Of a stretch of DNA of 20,791 nucleotides, positions 6,551 to 14,097 are shown one piece after another. The position numbers and the translations under genes are program-made. This DNA comes from an uncultured Oceanobacillus sp. (GTDB lineage Bacteria; Bacillota; Bacilli; Bacillales; Amphibacillaceae): the NCBI GenBank assembly GCA_938004015.1, contig CALKWU010000232.1, forward strand, positions 1 to 20,791. Reading direction: 5' to 3'. Below the pieces are notes generated by a model. That model was given only the letters and a program-made list of their open reading frames with translations, ran no database searches and was not told the origin of the DNA. Within the stretch, counting starts at the first letter, position 1. Each line of letters starts with the position of its first letter.

Positions 6551-7504
6551 ATGGAAGTATTAGAGAAAATCAGCCAATTTGCCACGAAAACTTTTGCCAT
6601 TTGGGTCATCATTTTTGCCTTGTTCAGTTTCTTCATCCCGGAAGGTTTCTCGTGGATTTCACCACATGTGACGTTGTTGCTCGGGATCATCATGTTCTCC
6701 ATGGGGTTGACGTTGACCATCGATGACTTCAAACGGGTGTTTCTTGCTCCGAAAGTCGTCTTCATCGGTGCCATCACCCAGTATGTCATCATGCCGCTTA
6801 CGGCTTATGCTCTGGCTAAACTTTTCAATTTGCCGCCGGAAGTTGCTGCAGGGGTCATTTTAGTCGGATGTGTACCCGGCGGAACGGCGTCCAACGTCAT
6901 GACATTCATGGCGAAAGGGAATACAGCGCTTTCGGTGACGATGACTGCAGTCACTACACTCTTGGCACCGATCATGACACCGGCCTTGACGTATTTATTG
7001 GCGAGGGAATGGCTTGCCGTCTCATTTTGGGATATGTTCATGTCGATTGTCCAAGTCGTTTTAGTGCCGATCGTTTTAGGGATTGTGTTGCGGATGCTGT
7101 TCAGTAAGACAGTCGAAAAAACGATCCCGGTGTTGCCGCTCATTTCCGTCATTGGGATTGTCGGGGTCGCTTCAGCGGTTGTCGCTGTCAATAAAGACAA
7201 TTTATTGACGACAGGGCTGCTCATTTTCGGTGTTGTCGTGCTCCATAATCTTGTCGGTTATTTGGCGGGTTATTTCTTCGGAAAAGCATTTAAACTCGAC
7301 TTTAAAGATGTCAAAGCTCTTTCGATTGAAATCGGCATGCAAAACTCAGGGCTTGCCGCATCTCTCGGACTGGCTCATTTCACGCCAATCGCAGCCGTGC
7401 CTGGTGCAATCTTCAGTGTTTGGCACAACATTTCAGGGCCGCTCTTGGCGAACTGGTGGAGCGGTAAAGATGATGAAGAGGCAGCAGACAAAAAATCAGC
7501 ATAA
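6551..7504 (+). CDS. Bile acid:sodium symporter (BASS) family transporter
   Basis: 317 residues from the ATG at 6551. An in-frame ATG at 6533 is rejected because it is fused to the GGAGG (6535-6539) that must serve as the ribosome binding site; the resulting 11-base spacing is rather long. Nine to ten hydrophobic helices fill the protein. Two family signatures are present: GCVPGGTASN (106-115) in the first half and IEIGMQNSGLA (about 259-269) in the second. These correspond to the crossing-helix motifs that form the sodium sites in bacterial ASBT homologues. It resembles Bacillus YocS-type members. The family imports organic anions with sodium (bile acids, pantoate, pyruvate-like acids); the cargo here is undetermined. 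The C-terminal tail is acidic and cytoplasmic. It is monocistronic, ended by the hairpin at 7511-7556. Confidence 0.9.
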   Translation: MEVLEKISQFATKTFAIWVIIFALFSFFIPEGFSWISPHVTLLLGIIMFSMGLTLTIDDFKRVFLAPKVVFIGAITQYVIMPLTAYALAKLFNLPPEVAAGVILVGCVPGGTASNVMTFMAKGNTALSVTMTAVTTLLAPIMTPALTYLLAREWLAVSFWDMFMSIVQVVLVPIVLGIVLRMLFSKTVEKTIPVLPLISVIGIVGVASAVVAVNKDNLLTTGLLIFGVVVLHNLVGYLAGYFFGKAFKLDFKDVKALSIEIGMQNSGLAASLGLAHFTPIAAVPGAIFSVWHNISGPLLANWWSGKDDEEAADKKSA

Positions 7505-7510
7505 CGGATG

Positions 7511-7556
7511 AAAAAATCTGTATCATGGAAGACGCACTTCCCGATACAGATTTTTT
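7511..7556. terminator. Terminator after the BASS gene
   Basis: AAAAAATCTGTATC (7511-7524) pairs perfectly with GATACAGATTTTTT (7543-7556), and GGAAG/CTTCC inside the loop extends the stem. The T run makes it a strong plus-strand terminator. Confidence 0.9.
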
Positions 7557-7613
7557 ATGCCATCGGTTCTCTTTACAGCGATGTTTTCTAAACCTTTTAA
7601 AGCTCTTTTAGCT

Positions 7614-7619
7614 TATAAT
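7614..7619 (+). promoter_or_regulatory. Candidate -10 box of the EamA permease gene
   Basis: A perfect TATAAT about 43 bases before the GTG start, without a convincing -35. The short inverted repeat AAGCT-N5-AGCTT lies just upstream. Confidence 0.35.
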
Positions 7620-7661
7620 GGAACTATATGGGTTTTGTAAACCAGAAGCAGGAGAGAAATT

Positions 7662-8534
7662 GTGAAGCAATACATCGGAGACGGACTGTTACTCATCACA
7701 GCGATCGTTTGGGGAAGCGGCTTTGTCGTGACGGCGATCGCCCTTGAATATTTGACCGCTTATCAAGTGATGGCCGGCAGATTCATGTTCGCCGCCATCA
7801 TCCTTTCCATTGTATTCCGGAAAAAATTCAAAACCTTCACGAAAGCCGTCGTTTGGAAAGGTGCCGTGTTAGGGACGATTTTATATATCGGTTTCGCCTT
7901 TCAAACGGTCGGATTGGAATACACGACACCGAGCAAAAATGCCTTTCTGACTGCGGTGAATATCGTCATTGTGCCGCTCATCGCTTATTTTGTCTACAAG
8001 CGGCGAGTGGATTGCTTTGAAACGGTTGGAGCGATCCTCGCTATCGTTGGTATCGGTTTTTTGACTTTAGAAGGCTCGATGGCGACGATTAATATCGGCG
8101 ACATCCTCACCCTCATATGCGCCGTCGCTTTTGCCTTTGATATTTTTTACACGAACCATTTCGTGAAAACGGAAAATGCGATTTCATTGACAATCGTCCA
8201 ATTCATCACGGCGGCAACCCTTGGGGTATTCGGTGTACTTATTCAAGGGGATATGCCGACATCGATTGAAAACGAAGCGGTCTTGGCCATCATTTATTTG
8301 GCTGTCTTCTCGACGACGATCGCTTACGTTTGTCAAAATGTCGGATTCAAGTACACGACCGCAACGAAAGGCGCCATCATCCTTTCGTTGGAGGCCTTGT
8401 TCGGAATGATTTTTTCCGTTTTATTTTTGCATGAGGCGATGACTGCTCGGTTGATCATCGGCGCAGCAATCATCATGGGAGCGATTTTGCTTACGGAATT
8501 GAAGCCCGGTCTTGCGAAGAAAAAGATGACATAG
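7662..8534 (+). CDS. DMT superfamily permease (two EamA domains)
   Basis: 290 residues starting with GTG at 7662; AGGAGA lies seven bases upstream and no ATG is nearby. The layout is ten hydrophobic helices in two EamA repeats (about 6-137 and 146-280). The opening LLLITAIVWGSGFVVTAIALEYL is typical, and the ATKGAIILSLEALFGMIFSVLFLHE segment is the hallmark of the second repeat. These permeases export or import metabolites such as amino acids, purines or nucleotide sugars by an antiport-type cycle in the cytoplasmic membrane; specificity cannot be told from sequence. The basic C-terminus (KPGLAKKKM) is cytoplasmic. It is a single-gene unit between two terminators, convergent with the ECF operon. 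Confidence 0.9.
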   Translation: MKQYIGDGLLLITAIVWGSGFVVTAIALEYLTAYQVMAGRFMFAAIILSIVFRKKFKTFTKAVVWKGAVLGTILYIGFAFQTVGLEYTTPSKNAFLTAVNIVIVPLIAYFVYKRRVDCFETVGAILAIVGIGFLTLEGSMATINIGDILTLICAVAFAFDIFYTNHFVKTENAISLTIVQFITAATLGVFGVLIQGDMPTSIENEAVLAIIYLAVFSTTIAYVCQNVGFKYTTATKGAIILSLEALFGMIFSVLFLHEAMTARLIIGAAIIMGAILLTELKPGLAKKKMT

Positions 8535-8559
8535 CATGCCGTTTCCCGTTATCCATTTT

Positions 8560-8603
8560 GAAGCATCTGCGAGCGTGAATGGGGCCGCAGATGCTTCTTT
8601 TTT
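8560..8603. terminator. Bidirectional terminator between EamA gene and ECF operon
   Basis: GAAGCATCTGCG (8560-8571) pairs perfectly with CGCAGATGCTTC (8586-8597) and is followed by TTTTTT on the plus strand. The ecfT stop codon directly abuts the T run, so on the minus strand it also marks the operon end. Confidence 0.88.
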
Positions 8604-9432
8604 AGAGGAATGGATTATAAAAGCGATCCCCATCATGGAATGTAATGACGAGGGATGCGATTAAAATGAGAAAACCGACGATAATGACAATATAATCCGC
8701 TTTTTTGAATGGCTTTTCACTGTACCACGTCCGTTTTTTCTTTTTGCCGAACCGTCTCAATTCCATAGCATTACTGATGACCTCAATTCGTTCAAGGGTT
8801 GAAAAAATCAACGGTAAAATGATGGAAGCGACATTTTTCAGACGTTTCCCCAACTTTTCTTTCCGCGAAATGTCGATTCCCCGCGCCTGTTGAGCGGCGG
8901 CAATCGTCCAGAATTCCCGTTGGATATCCGGAATGTAGCGTAAAGCCAAGGATACCGAATAGGCGATTTTATAATTGACGCCGATTTTATTGAGGGACGC
9001 GGCGAATTCACTCGGATGGGTCGTCACAATGAACAATAAGGCAGCCGGAATGACCGAAAAGTATTTCAACGTAATGTTGAATTGATAGAAAAGCTGCTCC
9101 AACGTGACATTGTACCGTCCGGCAATTTCAAACAGAACATGGCTCGTTCCATAAATTTTCACACCTTCCTGTGGTGAGAAAATATATATGGCGATATTGT
9201 TCAAAAGCAGAAAAGCTAAAATAAAAGCAAGGACAAAACCGACTTCGCGAATCCGGATTTTCGATATGGCGAAAATGACGATACTTAGGATGAAAAGTCC
9301 GATTAAAACTCGTGTATCATAGGTGAGCATCGCCGCTGTCGAATATAGAATGAAAATGATTAGCTTTGTCGCTCCGGATAAGGAATGGACGGGTGACTTC
9401 CGCTCGACGTAATTCAAGAATTCGTTCGCCAT
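8602..9432 (-). CDS. ecfT: ECF transporter T component (transmembrane coupling protein)
   Basis: 276 residues. EcfT spans the membrane and couples the two ATPase domains to the small substrate-binding S component through cytoplasmic coupling helices. The diagnostic X-R-G motif is visible in IAAAQQARGID (R184-G185). The second motif, usually A/S-R-G, reads AMELRRFG (223-229), with R in place of the usual G. Six or so hydrophobic segments include 21-40, 43-57, 64-86, 120-137 and 246-264. The first 20 residues carry SPVHSLSGATKL, a usual EcfT opening (hxLdPxtKL). The gene overlaps the ATPase gene by 19 bases (9414-9432), with GGAGG ten bases before the ATG. This indicates translational coupling and a dedicated (group I) rather than shared ECF module. 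It is similar to YkoC in role. Confidence 0.9.
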   Translation of the reverse strand: MANEFLNYVERKSPVHSLSGATKLIIFILYSTAAMLTYDTRVLIGLFILSIVIFAISKIRIREVGFVLAFILAFLLLNNIAIYIFSPQEGVKIYGTSHVLFEIAGRYNVTLEQLFYQFNITLKYFSVIPAALLFIVTTHPSEFAASLNKIGVNYKIAYSVSLALRYIPDIQREFWTIAAAQQARGIDISRKEKLGKRLKNVASIILPLIFSTLERIEVISNAMELRRFGKKKKRTWYSEKPFKKADYIVIIVGFLILIASLVITFHDGDRFYNPFL

Positions 9433-11135
9433 GTCATCCGTGCCTCCTTATCATAATCGATGAAAGCAGAAACGAAATCGATTGGATCTTCAATTCCTGC
9501 TTTCAATGCCAATTCAAATAATGATGTGATTTTCAAATTTGTTTTTTCCACTACTTCCGGGTTTGTCAAAATATTAACGGACGAGTCATCTGCAATGATT
9601 TTCCCGTCAGCAAGGGCAATCGCCCGTGGTGTATATTCCAACATGAGGTGCATGTCGTGGGTGATCAACAAAATCGTCACACCTTGCCGATTCAACTCGT
9701 TCAAAAATTCCATGATTTCCGTGTAATGGCGTAAATCTTGCCCGGCTGTCGGCTCGTCCAAAATCAATACTTCAGGCTCGAGCGCCAAAATGGACGCAAT
9801 CGTCACCCGTTTCTTTTGTCCGAAACTGAGCGCGGAAATCGGCCAGTTGCGGAACGGATAAAGACCGCAAACTTTAAGCGTTGCATCCACTCGTTCTTTT
9901 ATTTCATTTTCCGGTAATCCACGTACGATCAAGCCGAGGGCGACTTCATCATAAATCATGTGTTTGGAAATCATATGGTTCGGGTTTTGCATGACTAAAC
10001 CGATTTTCGTGGACCGCTCTGCAATCGTATCTGTCGTGATATCTTCATTTTTATAAAAGATCTTGCCAGCTTGGACTTTTTCAATACCGCAAATGATTTT
10101 CGAAAGTGTCGATTTACCGGCACCGTTTTTCCCGACGATGCTGACCATTTCTCCCTTGTTTATTTTGAAAGAAATATCGTGAATCGTCGGTGTATCAGCA
10201 TCATAACCGAAGTGGATATGTTCAAGTTCCAAAATCGGTTCTTCATTTTCCTCATGCGCTGAATGGCTCCTTGCATCATGCCAATCGGAAAGCTTGCTTT
10301 TTACCGCGTCGATTTTCAATGTAGCCAAACTGGCTGGCAGCATGTCTGGCGTCACTTCGATCCCTGCATATTTCAACGCTTTCACATATAAAGGTTCTCG
10401 TAAATGGCACGTTTCCAACACATTTGATGCAAGCAACTCGTTTGGGTCGAGGTCACTGACGATTCTTCCCTCATCGATGACGATGATGCGGTCCACTTCT
10501 TGTGACAAGACATCTTCGAGACGGTGTTCGATGATGATGATCGTCGTGTTCGTCTCCTTTTGGACTTGATCGATGAGCGCCATCGCTTGTACACCAGTTG
10601 CCGGGTCCAAATTCGCCAGCGGTTCATCAAATAACAAAATATCGACTTCATCGATAATGACACCGGCAATGGAAACCCGTTGTTTCTGCCCACCGGAAAG
10701 TTCATGGATTGAGGAACGGATTTTTTCCTCCATATCCACCAGTTTGGCGACTTCGACAACTTCCCTCTTCATCTTATCTTGAGGCACTGCTTCATTTTCC
10801 AAAGCAAAAGCGATGTCCTCCCCGACAGAAAGCCCGATGAATTGTCCGTCCGGGTCTTGCAGGACCGTGCCGACCATTTTTGAGAGCGTAAAAATATCAA
10901 GCTCTTTTGTTTCCTTGCCCTTAATCGTTAAGCTTCCAGAAATATCCCCTTTATACGAGAACGGCACTAGCCCATTCAGACAATGGGCTAGTGTACTTTT
11001 ACCTGAACCGGATGGACCGACGATGACGACTTTTTCTCCTTCATAAATGGTGAGATTGATATCGTGCAAGGTTGGTTCTTTTTGTGTTTTATATTTGAAC
11101 GTAAAATTTTCAAATTGGATAATCGGTTTCTTCAT
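9414..11135 (-). CDS. ECF transporter ATPase, two fused ATP-binding domains (YkoD-type)
   Basis: 573 residues; AAGGAG precedes the ATG at 11135. Domain 1 (about 5-250) has Walker A GPSGSGKST (40-48), Q-loop QDPDGQ, signature ELSGGQ (145-150), Walker B LLFDEP (167-172) and H204. Domain 2 (about 301-540) has Walker A GKNGAGKST (335-343), signature ALSFGQ (435-440), Walker B LILDEP (457-462) and H493. A linker of about 50 residues (250-300) joins them and ends in a charged HEENEEP stretch. Both domains look catalytically complete; LSFGQ is a common EcfA variant. In many Bacilli the two ATPases are separate EcfA1/EcfA2 chains; here one chain powers uptake for the S component encoded just upstream (24-base gap). 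Homologues are labelled 'HMP/thiamine import ATP-binding protein YkoD', but nothing thiamine-specific is seen here. Confidence 0.93.
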   Translation of the reverse strand: MKKPIIQFENFTFKYKTQKEPTLHDINLTIYEGEKVVIVGPSGSGKSTLAHCLNGLVPFSYKGDISGSLTIKGKETKELDIFTLSKMVGTVLQDPDGQFIGLSVGEDIAFALENEAVPQDKMKREVVEVAKLVDMEEKIRSSIHELSGGQKQRVSIAGVIIDEVDILLFDEPLANLDPATGVQAMALIDQVQKETNTTIIIIEHRLEDVLSQEVDRIIVIDEGRIVSDLDPNELLASNVLETCHLREPLYVKALKYAGIEVTPDMLPASLATLKIDAVKSKLSDWHDARSHSAHEENEEPILELEHIHFGYDADTPTIHDISFKINKGEMVSIVGKNGAGKSTLSKIICGIEKVQAGKIFYKNEDITTDTIAERSTKIGLVMQNPNHMISKHMIYDEVALGLIVRGLPENEIKERVDATLKVCGLYPFRNWPISALSFGQKKRVTIASILALEPEVLILDEPTAGQDLRHYTEIMEFLNELNRQGVTILLITHDMHLMLEYTPRAIALADGKIIADDSSVNILTNPEVVEKTNLKITSLFELALKAGIEDPIDFVSAFIDYDKEARMTWRTNS

Positions 11136-11159
11136 GATAGTCTCCTTCAGGTCAAGTGA

Positions 11160-11708
11160 TTATTCTTTTGTCAAGCTGTCGCTCTTCGTCCTTGTTTTTG
11201 CATAAGCTGCCAATAGAATCGTGCCGATGATCCCGACGGAAACGATGTTGACTCCAGCTGCGACAAGTCCTTGAACGAATACTTTATTGGCCGGTTCTGC
11301 ATAAATCAAAATATCGAGCACTGGTGCAATGACAATCCAGCCTATTGCTTGCACAACGATTTGGACAATATTGAAGGAAATGATTTCTTTTTTACCGAAC
11401 TCACCGCTTTCAATGTTGATTCGGTCTTTGAATAATCCGATGAACAACCCGATGAACAAGGATACGATGACCCAGCTCCACCAAACCGAACCATATGACA
11501 ACGCATCATTCAATGTATGCCCGATAAAGCCGATGAGTCCCCCGGCAACCGGGCCGAATACAACAGCCATAAGTGCGAGAAACGCATAGGCGGTTTGGAT
11601 ATTCGTGTTCGGTATACCTGTCGGGATGATGACGAACCTCATCAAGATAGCAAAAACTGCTGCTCCAATTCCAATAGCTACAATTGTTTTAATAGAAAGA
11701 TTTTTCAT
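11160..11708 (-). CDS. ECF transporter S component, UPF0397 type
   Basis: 182 residues with about six hydrophobic helices. It is recognised by the very conserved opening (MKNLSIKTIVAIGIGAA, then MRFVIIPTGIPNTNIQTAYAF), the FGPVAGGLIGFIGHTLND segment and YGSVWWSWV. This is the UPF0397 group, whose databases call it 'ECF-type riboflavin transporter S component' by homology. The S component binds the vitamin or metabolite from outside and toggles to release it inside. The start ATG at 11708 has GGGGAG eight bases upstream and follows the SAM-hydrolase gene by 20 bases, so they are co-transcribed. Because the operon is led by a Met-specific T-box and a SAM-cleaving enzyme, a methionine- or SAM-related cargo is inferred here in place of riboflavin. 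That cargo is not shown by the sequence itself. Confidence 0.88.
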   Translation of the reverse strand: MKNLSIKTIVAIGIGAAVFAILMRFVIIPTGIPNTNIQTAYAFLALMAVVFGPVAGGLIGFIGHTLNDALSYGSVWWSWVIVSLFIGLFIGLFKDRINIESGEFGKKEIISFNIVQIVVQAIGWIVIAPVLDILIYAEPANKVFVQGLVAAGVNIVSVGIIGTILLAAYAKTRTKSDSLTKE

Positions 11709-11728
11709 TTTGCATTCTCCCCTTCATT

Positions 11729-12580
11729 TTAATTGAATTGTGGTTTACGTATCGTGATTTTCCAATTTGCGCCTGTTTCGATATGATAAGCTTTGGCGAA
11801 TGACCCTTGGTTGATGGCGACTCCGATTTTATCCAACGAATTGACGAACAAAATCGGTTCCCCTAATCTGCTGTCGGCAAAGGATCTGCCAAACTTGATG
11901 ATGTTTTTATAGATGTGACGGCGATTGTTTTCAATGGTGACTTCTAATGCGTCGCCATATTCGATTCCTAATTCTATGAAAATTTCCCGTCCGATATTCG
12001 TCCATAAGTTGCCGAAACGGACGTCCAAAATATCGATATTCCCTACCACGGTATCTTCTGTATAAGTCGGCTGTGTAATCGGCAACTCAACGAGCTTGTC
12101 AACTTCTATTGATGGACCGACTTCTTCATACGTAATGATACCTGCCGCCAGTCTCGCCGCCGTATAGGCATATACATCCCGGCCATGGAACGTATACGAT
12201 TCACCAGAATTCGGCAGTCGATTCACTTTTTCATCGATGATCCTCGCCTCGGTGATGCCGACATATTCTTTCACATGAGTCAACGTCCCATTGTCCGGGG
12301 TGACGATATATTGGTTGTTTTTCGTTTTTGCCACCACACTTAAGCGTTCGGTTCCGACTCCCGGATCGACGACCGATACGAAAACCGTCTCCTCCGGCCA
12401 GTAATTGATCGTCTGGAAAAGCCGGTACGAACCGTCCCAAATATTGTATTGCGGGATATCGTGGGTCAAGTTGTAAATCCCGATATCCGGATCGACAGAG
12501 AGGACTACTCCATGCATGGCGCTGACCGCACCATCACTCAGTCCAAAATCCGTTTGCAATACTACATGTCGCTTACTCAT
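11729..12580 (-). CDS. SAM hydroxide adenosyltransferase (SAM hydrolase), DUF62 family
   Basis: 283 residues. The ATG at 12580 is chosen for the GGAGG eight bases upstream, not the ATG at 12595. The fold is that of the SAM-dependent fluorinase/chlorinase/hydrolase family. Its opening TDFGLSDGAVSAMHGVV (10-26) and VVDPGVGTERLSVV (71-83) are classic, and PDNGTLT (95-101) and TFHGRDVYAYTAA (130-142) follow. The Asp-Arg-His triad of hydroxide adenosyltransferases is present as D72, R79 and H132, which argues for water as the nucleophile rather than halide. The known reaction of such enzymes is SAM + water to adenosine + methionine, in the cytosol. It is the first gene after the Met T-box leader, so it should be expressed when tRNA-Met is uncharged. 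That fits a methionine-releasing role. Confidence 0.9.
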   Translation of the reverse strand: MSKRHVVLQTDFGLSDGAVSAMHGVVLSVDPDIGIYNLTHDIPQYNIWDGSYRLFQTINYWPEETVFVSVVDPGVGTERLSVVAKTKNNQYIVTPDNGTLTHVKEYVGITEARIIDEKVNRLPNSGESYTFHGRDVYAYTAARLAAGIITYEEVGPSIEVDKLVELPITQPTYTEDTVVGNIDILDVRFGNLWTNIGREIFIELGIEYGDALEVTIENNRRHIYKNIIKFGRSFADSRLGEPILFVNSLDKIGVAINQGSFAKAYHIETGANWKITIRKPQFN

Positions 12581-12613
12581 CTTGTCTACCTCCATTTTTT
12601 CTCTGAAGCAATT

Positions 12614-12653
12614 AAAAAAACCACGTCATTACCTAAACGGTAAGGACGTGGTT
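12614..12653 (-). terminator. T-box terminator hairpin
   Basis: AACCACGTC (12653-12645) pairs with GACGTGGTT (12627-12619), and TTACC (12643-12639) with GGTAA (12633-12629), across one C-T mismatch. A run of seven T follows (12620-12614). CCTTAC at 12645-12640 is shared with the antiterminator, so the two structures exclude each other. Confidence 0.9.
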
Positions 12654-12934
12654 GATTGACGTGGTACCACCTTACTTCACTGCATGCTCACACATGCAGC
12701 CTCACTAAGTACTCGAGTCACATGGACTCTTCATACTGTGGTGTTGATAACGAGCACCAAATCTCGGCGGAACCTACTAGTATCCAAGCGATACGTTCAG
12801 CACGCAACTCCGAGGCCATTTTTCGTGATCCGCATTCCTGCTTCTTCTCAGCTACCGAAGCTCTCTGTATGAAATGACGTAATCCTACTTTTCCTCTTCA
12901 TCGTCTTTAAAAAGTGAACGAATATTTGAATGAT
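12614..12934 (-). promoter_or_regulatory. T-box leader, methionine (AUG) specifier
   Basis: A transcription-attenuation leader of about 320 bases reads uncharged tRNA. Landmarks in order: a Stem I 5' strand with GATGAAGAGGAAAAGTA; the distal loop AGAGAGCTTCGGTAGCTGAG; the specifier context GAAAAATGGCCTC, with ATG at 12819-12817 framed by CCTC (12815-12812), which pairs with GAGG (12896-12893); AGTAGGTTCCGCCGAG; and Stem III CTGCATG...CATGCAG. The T-box AAGGTGGTACCACG is at 12673-12660. The antiterminator forms through GTAAGG (12675-12670) and CCTTAC (12645-12640). Its bulge TGGT (12669-12666) is complementary to an ACCA 3' end, that is discriminator A, as in tRNA-Met. Uncharged tRNA-Met should therefore switch on the downstream SAM-hydrolase/ECF operon. 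Confidence 0.92.
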
Positions 12935-12940
12935 GCATTT

Positions 12941-12969
12941 ATTATAGTCAATGATTTTGAAAAAAGCAA
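12941..12969 (-). promoter_or_regulatory. Promoter of the T-box/SAM hydrolase/ECF operon
   Basis: A perfect TATAAT (12946-12941) with 17 bases to TTGCTT (12969-12964). Initiation near 12934 places the start just before Stem I. Confidence 0.7.
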
Positions 12970-13002
12970 TAGTTTTTATTTTTTATTGAAATAACCGAGA
13001 AA

Positions 13003-13191
13003 TTATCGAACATGTATCAACTCAATCAATGTATCATAAACTTGGGTCAATCTGCCAATTTGATTCAGTACGGGTTCAAATTCAACTCCACCAGAAGTTC
13101 GGACGGTTAAAAGTTCCGTTATGTCATCCAAGCCGATTAAATAAATATCATCCAATGCAAAAAAGTCTTCACATTGGTTGATTCTTGTCAT
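13003..13191 (-). CDS. Possible small acidic protein, 62 residues
   Basis: The ORF encodes an acidic peptide with a hydrophobic pattern that looks protein-like (FFALDDIYLIGLDDITELL, then a C-terminal QIGRLTQVYDTLIELIH helix). Codon use resembles its neighbours. Against it, the ATG at 13191 lacks a Shine-Dalgarno site and no promoter is evident; it lies 39 bases after the stop of the membrane-protein gene and could be read from that transcript. It may be a real small gene, a degraded fragment, or chance. No family is recognised. Confidence 0.35.
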   Translation of the reverse strand: MTRINQCEDFFALDDIYLIGLDDITELLTVRTSGGVEFEPVLNQIGRLTQVYDTLIELIHVR

Positions 13192-13230
13192 GTTTCAAAC
13201 AAAACACTATAACAATAATCTTTCCAGCAG

Positions 13231-14097
13231 TCAGCCTTCATAAGCCCCACTGTATTCCAAAGTCACCGGCTCGTTTTCTTCCATCGTCGCTTCATAGATT
13301 TTGATCGTGCCGACCGTGGGGTGAGAAGCCTCTGGATGGACTTCGAAGTTTTCGTCCAATGAAATCGTCCAAATCGCTTCATCATTTTTCATGAGCACAA
13401 TCGCAAGCGTGCCGAATTGTTGAGTTTCTTCCCAAGCGAAATGTTCTGATTCTCCATTTTCCATCACTGTAATGCCTTCCGGGCCGCTTTCCACAGCCAC
13501 TCCATCTCCTTGCCAGCGCCCTTGGATTTCCGCCCCTACATAATAATACGAGATGCCACCGCCTCGATCGCCGTATGTACCGATGAATTGCTGGACTTTA
13601 TCATCTTTTGTTTCATAGGTGACGGCTGCGATATCATCCGCCAACCACTCCACTTTGAAATTTCCATCCGTTTGGTGTGGCAATTTTTCCATTGGTCGTG
13701 CAAGGATACCGTAATATTCCCGATAATAAAATGCCTTGCCTTCCTCTGTCTGTTCTTTAATCGACAAGACATTTTTCCAATCAGGAGAGATGCTCGTGAT
13801 ATTGTTGACTTTTTGATTGCCGGAAACAAGCATGAAAAGATGGACGGCAATGAAAACGAACAACATACTGCCACCGATTAGTTTCAATTTGTTCGTCAAA
13901 CTCACAAGCAGCAAAAAAGCCAATGCCAAAAATAGGACACATACTATATTGATGAGATAAAACAACCGGTCATCGACGTACTCGACATTGTATCTTTCCG
14001 AGACGAACAAATAGCCTATTTGGAGAGTGAAAAATCCAGCAGAAATGACTAAGGCCAACCAGCCATACATTTGAAGCCATTTTTTATTCCGATTCAT
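13231..14097 (-). CDS. Membrane protein of unknown function with large extracytoplasmic domain
   Basis: 288 residues from the ATG at 14097, where AAGGAGG lies nine bases upstream; longer starts lack this. It has three predicted helices (about 11-33, 45-67, 73-93). Basic residues at the N-terminus and between helices 2 and 3 (TNKLKL) put the roughly 195-residue C-terminal part outside. That part is strand-rich and acidic, with the stretch GTYGDRGGGISYYYVG and several W/Y residues, but shows no motif I can name. The gene overlaps the Asp-box gene upstream by 14 bases, so the two are translationally coupled and likely act together at the cell surface. No cysteine pair or lipobox. Unrecognised family; function unknown. 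Confidence 0.75.
   Translation of the reverse strand: MNRNKKWLQMYGWLALVISAGFFTLQIGYLFVSERYNVEYVDDRLFYLINIVCVLFLALAFLLLVSLTNKLKLIGGSMLFVFIAVHLFMLVSGNQKVNNITSISPDWKNVLSIKEQTEEGKAFYYREYYGILARPMEKLPHQTDGNFKVEWLADDIAAVTYETKDDKVQQFIGTYGDRGGGISYYYVGAEIQGRWQGDGVAVESGPEGITVMENGESEHFAWEETQQFGTLAIVLMKNDEAIWTISLDENFEVHPEASHPTVGTIKIYEATMEENEPVTLEYSGAYEG

Noticed and set aside
7595..7620. Short inverted repeat AAGCT-N5-AGCTT as an operator of the EamA gene
   Set aside because: Five-base arms in AT-rich sequence are too likely by chance.
12656..12877. Plus-strand ORFs of 62-73 residues across the T-box region
   Set aside because: They are the complement of a structured leader RNA with clear T-box landmarks; no ribosome binding site and unlikely composition.
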